Assembly (NCBI GenBank): GCA_023247575.1 | Contig: JAHFGE010000027.1 | Coordinates: 1 to 13,988 of the forward strand | From: Candidatus Omnitrophota bacterium | Lineage (GTDB): Bacteria > Omnitrophota > Gorgyraeia > Zapsychrales > Fredricksoniimonadaceae | Direction of reading: 5' to 3' | DNA: 13,988 nt | Part shown: piece by piece, positions 12,878-13,988 of the stretch | How the letters are laid out: each line of letters starts with the position of its first letter | Position numbering within the stretch: the stretch's first letter is position 1 | Made by a program: the position numbers and the translations under genes | The notes under the pieces: generated by a model | Database searches by the model: none | Seen by the model: the letters and a program-made list of their open reading frames with translations, nothing else | What the model was told of the DNA's origin: nothing

Positions 12878-13988
12878 ATGCGTCAGAAAACACGGACAAT
12901 TGTGGAAATGACAGAAGCCCAAATCCAATTGATGCAGACGATTTGGCGTAATGACGAGGCTGTCCTGGCTCATTACCTGATAGCCGACATCAAGGGATTT
13001 TTCGAAGGTGCCATCGCCAAAAAGTTAATTCAATTAGACAAAGAACATAGGCTAAACTTAAGAAATAGCGAAACGATTGCCGTTATTCCTCGCAGCCAAG
13101 TGATTTTGAAATATTTTAAACTCCCGTCACAAAATACGACTGAACTTAAGCAGATGCTGGACCTGCAACTAGCCAGCCAGATTCCCTATGCCCGTGAAGA
13201 TGTGGTGGTGGATTTTACTGTTTTAGATACAGACGCCCAGGGATATAGTAGGGTTTTAGTGTTTGTTTCTCCTCGGGAGACGGCATTGCGGCTGGCAAGA
13301 ATTCTGCAGGCTCCGCCAATGGCGGGGCAGGCGGCCAAAGCGGCTTTACCTAGAATTACGGTTAGTTCGATGGGAATTTTTCACTGGTATCAAAGTCATT
13401 GTTCTAACCTCACCGATGTGGCTGTGCTATTGGATATTGGCCAGCAGAACAGCGAAATCTGTATTTGTGATTCCCGGCGCCTGTGGACTTCACGTCCTGT
13501 TTTCATGGGCATAGAGCAGGTGGAGGCCAAACAGTATGAGGAATTTTTAAAACAGATCGATTGGACTGTCAAAAATTATGAAAGGCAAGCCATGGGCCCT
13601 GCGGTCAGTCGGCTGATTTTGCTCTCTTGCATGGAGGCGATGGGGGATTTCCATGATTATTTGTCCAAAGGATGTGCCGTACCAGTCGATTATATGCGCA
13701 CCATAAAAGATGTACCTGTGGTCAAGGCTTTCAAGTGGCCCAGCGCTTTTTTAGCTGGTAACCCCTCCATTACCGGAGGTCTTGGTTTAGGTTTAGGAAA
13801 TTTGTCCGGTGGAATTAATTTAATTCCTCCTGAGATCAAAGAGGCTCAGCATAAGCAAAAAATGCACTTGGCCATGGTACGATTCTCTATCGTTGCTGCC
13901 GTAGCATTGGCAGCATTGTTATTGGCTTTTAGCCTTAACTCTATCTATGAAGGATTCTATTTAAAAAAACTTCAGCAGCAGCTAAGGG
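12878..13988 (+). CDS. gspL: Type II secretion protein GspL (3' end outside the window)
   Basis: ATG 12878 follows the gspK stop with no spacing, and the frame stays open to the end of the window (370 codons so far). The N-terminal ~290 residues form a PilM-like actin-fold cytoplasmic domain: IAVIPRSQVILKYFKLPS (67-84), ELKQMLDLQLASQIPYAREDV (89-109) and the phosphate-loop-like LLDIGQQNSEICI (184-196). Then come a Gly-rich linker (299-312), INLIPPEI (313-320), which resembles the start of PilN, and one membrane segment (about 333-352). The C-terminal periplasmic part is cut off. GspL links the ATPase GspE to the inner-membrane platform. gspM would be expected next. Confidence 0.88.
   Translation, partial: MRQKTRTIVEMTEAQIQLMQTIWRNDEAVLAHYLIADIKGFFEGAIAKKLIQLDKEHRLNLRNSETIAVIPRSQVILKYFKLPSQNTTELKQMLDLQLASQIPYAREDVVVDFTVLDTDAQGYSRVLVFVSPRETALRLARILQAPPMAGQAAKAALPRITVSSMGIFHWYQSHCSNLTDVAVLLDIGQQNSEICICDSRRLWTSRPVFMGIEQVEAKQYEEFLKQIDWTVKNYERQAMGPAVSRLILLSCMEAMGDFHDYLSKGCAVPVDYMRTIKDVPVVKAFKWPSAFLAGNPSITGGLGLGLGNLSGGINLIPPEIKEAQHKQKMHLAMVRFSIVAAVALAALLLAFSLNSIYEGFYLKKLQQQLR

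Noticed and set aside
13263..13514. Open frame of 83 codons inside gspL
   Set aside because: It lies in another frame of the long GspL coding region, has no ribosome binding site and no recognisable domain.

Overview
The window looks like a chromosomal segment from a Gram-negative, probably uncultured bacterium. The secretin, the pseudopilins with Ala before the cleavage site and the RAYT-associated GTGTCCCCGG-type repeats remind me of Omnitrophota or other PVC-related lineages. That taxonomic guess is inference only. All genes I accept are on the + strand.

Region 1 (1-1150) is visibly AT-rich. It holds the glycine-rich C-terminus of a protein that begins outside the window, plausibly the end of an RHS-like polymorphic toxin. 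Two small membrane proteins follow: one with two membrane segments and a UspB-like layout, one with a PH-like C-terminal domain.

Region 2 (1150-2730) holds a small lipoprotein gene and a REP-associated tyrosine transposase (RAYT). The RAYT is bracketed by inverted copies of a 22-bp repeat and by clusters of shorter CCGG-containing repeats. A further repeat copy lies upstream of the lipoprotein gene.

Region 3 (2570-4510) is a toxin/regulator block. It has a class II Fic protein with a good promoter and overlapping inverted repeats; its first codons are separated from the rest of the gene by a one-base frameshift. A Phd/YefM-type antitoxin gene then overlaps a RelE/ParE-type toxin gene by four bases.

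Region 4 (4554-13988) is a tightly packed type II secretion operon in the order gspC-D-E-F-G-H-I-J-K-L. L runs off the window. It encodes a short inner-membrane GspC without a PDZ domain, the outer-membrane secretin, the assembly ATPase, the polytopic platform protein, the major pseudopilin, four minor pseudopilins and the GspL platform protein. Many genes overlap or abut, which suggests one co-translated unit. GspM, GspN, GspO and substrates are not visible.

The most striking signals are (i) at least eight small palindromes inside gspJ, three of them a perfect 24-bp in-frame tandem array coding for a Gly/Pro/Ala-rich insert, (ii) the fic frameshift, which falls just before an A-run where slippage would restore a protein of the ancestral length, and (iii) the RAYT with its repeat arrays.
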